Positions 31,211 through 34,285 of a DNA stretch of 34,285 nucleotides are shown piece after piece. This stretch comes from an uncultured Sutterella sp. (GTDB taxonomy: Bacteria; Pseudomonadota; Gammaproteobacteria; Burkholderiales; Burkholderiaceae_F). The stretch's first letter is position 1, and each line of letters begins with the position of its first letter. The notes beneath the pieces are model-generated. The model ran no database searches. It had not been told where the DNA came from and saw only the letters and a program-made list of their open reading frames with translations. Position numbers and translations under genes: made by a program. Location: NCBI GenBank assembly GCA_900770335.1, contig CAAGKD010000004.1:1-34285 (forward strand), read 5' to 3'.

Positions 31211-32155
31211 ATGAAACAGTACGTCATCAAGCGGTTGCTCGCGACCATACCGCTCCTATTCATCATCTCCTTTCTCTGCTTCTGCTTCATCAACCTCATC
31301 CCGTCCGATCCGGCCGAGGTGGCTCTGCGCGTGAGGCAGGCCCCCATCATCACGCTCGAGGCGATCGCGGAGGTCCGCCGCGAACTCGGCCTCGACCGGC
31401 CGTTCCTCGTGCGCTACTTCGTCTGGCTCTGGGACTGCCTGCAGGGCGACTTCGGCGTGAGCTACACCAATCCCGCCCGCACGGTCCTGGGCGAGCTCGG
31501 CCGGTGCCTGCCCGCGACGCTCTGGCTCGCCGGGCTCTCGCTCGTCTACGTGATCGCCCTGTCGCTGCCGATCGGGTTCCTCTCGGCCGTCTACAAGGAC
31601 AGCTGGTTCGACCGCATCATGCGCGGCATCGTCTTCGCCACGACCGCCATGCCCGCGTACTGGGTGGGCCTGCTGCTCATCTGGCTCGTCTCGATCAAGA
31701 TGGACCTCCTGCCGACCTCGGGGGCGGGGAGCTGGCGGCACCTCATTCTTCCGGCGTTCACGGTCGCGCTCACGTACATCTCGACCTATATCCGCCTCAT
31801 CCGCAACAACATGCTCGAGAACATGCGCGAGGACTACGTGCTCTACGCGCGCGTGAGGGGCCTCAAGGAGCGCGCCATCCTCGTGCGGCACGTCCTCAAG
31901 AACTCCCTGCAGAGCTGCGTGACGGCGATCGGCATGAGCATTCCGCAGCTCATCGCCGGCACGATCGTCGTCGAGAACGTCTTCGCCTGGCCCGGCCTCG
32001 GAAAGCTCTGCATCACCTCGATCTTCAACCGCGACTACCCCGTCATCCAGGCCTACGTCCTGATGATGGGCGTGCTCTTCGTCTTCTTCAACCTCATGTT
32101 CGACATCATCCAGTGCATGGCTGATCCTCGTCTGCGCCAGGAGGAGCCCCGCTGA
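31211..32155 (+). CDS. nikB: NikB-type ABC importer permease
   Basis: This 314-residue inner-membrane permease has the same length as E. coli NikB. It has about six membrane segments, the N-terminal YVIKRLLATIPLLFIISF, the LGLDRPFLVRYFVWLWDCLQGDFG loop of the DppB/NikB family, and the ATPase-coupling EAA region NMREDYVLYARVRGLKERAILVRHVLKNS. It pairs with NikC to form the channel. The ATG at 31211 starts the family alignment; a weak GAAG lies upstream. The stop overlaps the nikC start (TGATG). Confidence 0.92.
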   Translation: MKQYVIKRLLATIPLLFIISFLCFCFINLIPSDPAEVALRVRQAPIITLEAIAEVRRELGLDRPFLVRYFVWLWDCLQGDFGVSYTNPARTVLGELGRCLPATLWLAGLSLVYVIALSLPIGFLSAVYKDSWFDRIMRGIVFATTAMPAYWVGLLLIWLVSIKMDLLPTSGAGSWRHLILPAFTVALTYISTYIRLIRNNMLENMREDYVLYARVRGLKERAILVRHVLKNSLQSCVTAIGMSIPQLIAGTIVVENVFAWPGLGKLCITSIFNRDYPVIQAYVLMMGVLFVFFNLMFDIIQCMADPRLRQEEPR

Positions 32156-32979
32156 TGCTCAAGGTGTTTCTTCGCAATCCGATGACGCAGCTGTGCCTTT
32201 TCATCATCATCGGCACGGCGCTTCTCGGAATCCTTGCGCCCTGGATCGCGCCGCACGATCCGTACGAGAACAACATCCTCATGAAGTTCGCGCCGCCCTC
32301 GTGGGAGTACTGGCTCGGCACGGACCAGCTCGGCCGGTGCGTGTTCTCGCGCATGCTCTACGGCATTCAGCCGACGCTCTTCCTCTCGATCCTCACGATG
32401 CTCGGCACGATCGGCCTCGGACTCGCCATGGGCGTGCTCGCGGGCTACATGCGCGGCCCCGTCGACGAGGTGATCATGCGCGTCGTCGACGTGATGCTCT
32501 CCTTCCCCTCTCAGATCATGATCCTCGCGGTGGTGGCGCTCCTCGGCGTCGACATCCAGAACGTGATCATCGCGAACATCTTCATCAAGTGGGCCTGGTA
32601 CGCCCGCATGATCCGAACGGCCGTCGTGAAGTACACGGGCATGAACTTCGTGCTCTTCTCGCGCTCGATCGGTTCGGGCGACTGGTTCATCATGACGCGC
32701 CACATGCTGCCGTGCATCGCCGCCGAGCTCGCGGTTCTCGCGAGCCTTGACACGGGCTGGGCCATCCTCAACATCTCCACGCTCTCCTTCCTCGGCCTCG
32801 GCGTTCAGGCGCCGACGCCCGAATGGGGCGCGATGCTCAACGAGGCCAAGAACGTCATGGTCTCCAACCCCGAGCAGATGCTCGTTCCGGGCATTGCCGT
32901 CGTGGTGCTCGTGGGCGCGTTCAATCTTCTGGGCGACAGCCTGCGCGACGCGCTCGATCCCAAGGAGGTGAGGCTGTGA
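32155..32979 (+). CDS. nikC: NikC-type ABC importer permease
   Basis: This 274-residue permease (E. coli NikC 277) of the DppC/NikC family has about six membrane segments, the periplasmic APHDPYENN and WLGTDQLGRCVFSRMLYG motifs, and a coupling region around MNFVLFSRSIGSGDWFIMTRHMLP. It ends with LSFLGLGVQAPTPEWGAML and the C-terminal NLLGDSLRDALDP of the family. It overlaps nikB by one base at its start and nikD at its end (GTGATG). Confidence 0.93.
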   Translation: MLKVFLRNPMTQLCLFIIIGTALLGILAPWIAPHDPYENNILMKFAPPSWEYWLGTDQLGRCVFSRMLYGIQPTLFLSILTMLGTIGLGLAMGVLAGYMRGPVDEVIMRVVDVMLSFPSQIMILAVVALLGVDIQNVIIANIFIKWAWYARMIRTAVVKYTGMNFVLFSRSIGSGDWFIMTRHMLPCIAAELAVLASLDTGWAILNISTLSFLGLGVQAPTPEWGAMLNEAKNVMVSNPEQMLVPGIAVVVLVGAFNLLGDSLRDALDPKEVRL

Positions 32980-33839
32980 TGAACTCCGTCAAGGACGCCG
33001 CGCCCGTCATCGAGGCGCGCAATCTCAACGTCACCTTCCATCAGGACAGAAAGTCCGCGCACATCGTCAAGGACGTCACCTTCTCGGTGAAGCCGGGCCG
33101 GTGCCTCGGGATCCTCGGCGAGTCGGGCTCGGGCAAGTCCATGAGCTGCAAGGCCGTCCTGGGCCTTCTCGACAAGAACTTCGAGATCACCGGCGACGTG
33201 CGCTTCAAGGGAGAGGACATGCTCGCGATGAGCCGCGAGAAGCTCCGCCGCATGCGCGGCTCCTCGGTCACGATGGTCCTGCAGAACCCGATGAACTGCT
33301 TCGATCCGCTCTACCGGATCGGCGAGCAGATGGCGGAGACCTTCGCCGAGCACACGGACTGGAGCGCCTCGCGCATCCGCGAGGAGTCCCTCGCCGTGCT
33401 CGAGCTCATGCGCATCCGCAACCCCGAGGAGGTGCTCAGGAAGTACCCCCACCAGCTCTCGGGCGGCATGCTCCAGCGCGTCATGATCGGCCTCGCCGTG
33501 AAGCTCTCCCCGGACCTCATCGTCTGCGACGAGCCCACGACCGCGATCGACTCGATCAGCCGCTACGCGATCATGCAGGAGTTCCTGCGCATCAAGCGCA
33601 CGATGGACTGCGCCATGATCTTCATCTCCCACGACCTCGGCGTGCTCTCGATGATCGCCGACGACCTCGTCGTCATGCATCGCGGCCGCATCGTCGAGTC
33701 GGGCACGCCCGAGGAGGTCTTCGAGAACGCCCGGGACGCCTACACGCGCGAGCTCATCGACCGCCACCGCGAGGTCATGGGCGCCTTCATCCGCGCCACC
33801 GGAGCGGGCCACGACAAGGAGGCCTCGAATGCTTCTTGA
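32979..33839 (+). CDS. nikD: NikD-type ABC importer ATP-binding protein
   Basis: This 286-residue ATPase has Walker A GESGSGKS (about 47-54), a Q-loop at MVLQNPMNCFDPL, signature LSGGMLQR, Walker B LIVCDEPTTAID, and switch ISHDLG. These are intact and typical of the DppD/NikD subfamily. It powers import through NikBC together with NikE. The ATG at 32979 lies after AAGGAGG; a GTG directly before it (32976) is in frame and is an alternative. Its last 11 bases overlap nikE. Confidence 0.92.
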   Translation: MNSVKDAAPVIEARNLNVTFHQDRKSAHIVKDVTFSVKPGRCLGILGESGSGKSMSCKAVLGLLDKNFEITGDVRFKGEDMLAMSREKLRRMRGSSVTMVLQNPMNCFDPLYRIGEQMAETFAEHTDWSASRIREESLAVLELMRIRNPEEVLRKYPHQLSGGMLQRVMIGLAVKLSPDLIVCDEPTTAIDSISRYAIMQEFLRIKRTMDCAMIFISHDLGVLSMIADDLVVMHRGRIVESGTPEEVFENARDAYTRELIDRHREVMGAFIRATGAGHDKEASNAS

Positions 33840-34285
33840 CGCCAGAAACATCGTTGTCTCCTTCCGCAAGGAGCAGCAGACGAAGCTCTTCGGACGCGAG
33901 CGCATCGAGATCCTTCACGGGCTCGACCTCTCGCTCGAGGAGGGCGAGTGCCTCGGCATCATCGGCGAGTCGGGCTCGGGCAAGAGCACGTTCGGCCGCG
34001 TGCTCTGCGGGCTGCTCGCCCCGGATTCGGGCCGGGTGCTCCTCGAGGGCAGCTCCATGTACGGGCGCCTCTCGCGCGAGGAGCGCGAGCGCGTGCGCAA
34101 CAAGGTCTCGATCGTCTTCCAGGACTACACGACCTCGGTCAACCCGCGCTTTCGCGTCCGCACGATCCTGCACGAGTCCTTCCGCGCGCTCAGGAAGGCC
34201 GGACGGACGATCTCCTCGAAGGACGAGGAGCGCCGCTCCTGCGAGCTCCTCGAGCGCGTGGGGCTTTCGGCGGACTACATGAACC
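33829..34285 (+). CDS. nikE: NikE-type ABC importer ATP-binding protein (3' partial)
   Basis: The first 152 codons of the second ATPase are present and run off the window. The start MLLDARNIVVSF has an ideal AAGGAGG 6 bases upstream and overlaps nikD. It shows Walker A GESGSGKS (about 49-56) and the Q-loop region VSIVFQDYTTSVNPRFRVRTIL, which matches the NikE/DppF subfamily. The signature motif and Walker B lie beyond the edge. Confidence 0.9.
   Translation, partial: MLLDARNIVVSFRKEQQTKLFGRERIEILHGLDLSLEEGECLGIIGESGSGKSTFGRVLCGLLAPDSGRVLLEGSSMYGRLSREERERVRNKVSIVFQDYTTSVNPRFRVRTILHESFRALRKAGRTISSKDEERRSCELLERVGLSADYMN

Overview
The window is a high-GC (about two thirds G+C by eye) bacterial chromosome segment with dense, mostly plus-strand operons. 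The order rnr, rlmB, rpsF, priB, rpsR, rplI, dnaB, together with recCBD, points to a proteobacterium. priB and the general gene style suggest a betaproteobacterium; a Sutterellaceae-like gut organism is my best guess, but this is not proven by any one feature. No phage structural genes, insertion sequences or CRISPR arrays are visible.

Layout. (1) 2-3357: a YegU-like ADP-ribosylglycohydrolase (cut by the window edge), a YegV-like PfkB sugar kinase and an NCS1 nucleobase permease, a probable nucleoside or base uptake and breakdown operon. (2) 3358-6859: an accessory-looking insert. It holds degenerate DNA with a 3' gene remnant, then a tight two-gene operon of a MazG-like nucleotide pyrophosphohydrolase and a 677-residue protein joining a PD-(D/E)XK nuclease to a Schlafen-type DUF2075 helicase, then more degenerate DNA next to tRNA-Leu(CAG). 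This is the best candidate for an undescribed (defence-like) system. (3) 6860-13930: housekeeping RNA and replication genes: tRNA-Leu, RNase R, RlmB, S6, PriB, S18, L9 and DnaB. (4) 13946-15382: a DUF456 membrane protein convergent with a Tat-exported M15-type peptidase. (5) 15641-25290: the complete RecBCD recombinase in the order recC, recB, recD. (6) 25602-28881, minus strand: a periplasmic parvulin-type prolyl isomerase and a PIN-PhoH ATPase with a 315-residue Ala/Pro/Lys-rich N-terminal extension. (7) 29439 to the right edge: a nikABCDE-type metal ABC importer. It is preceded by an AT-rich island that ends in a Fur-box-like sequence.

Working together: the rnr to dnaB block links RNA decay, ribosome assembly and replication restart, and RecBCD repairs double-strand breaks and degrades foreign DNA. 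The Nik-type importer keeps the two arginines expected to hold a metal chelate, but the residue aligned with the nickel-ligating histidine of E. coli NikA appears to be asparagine. Together with the Fur-like site this leaves its true cargo open.
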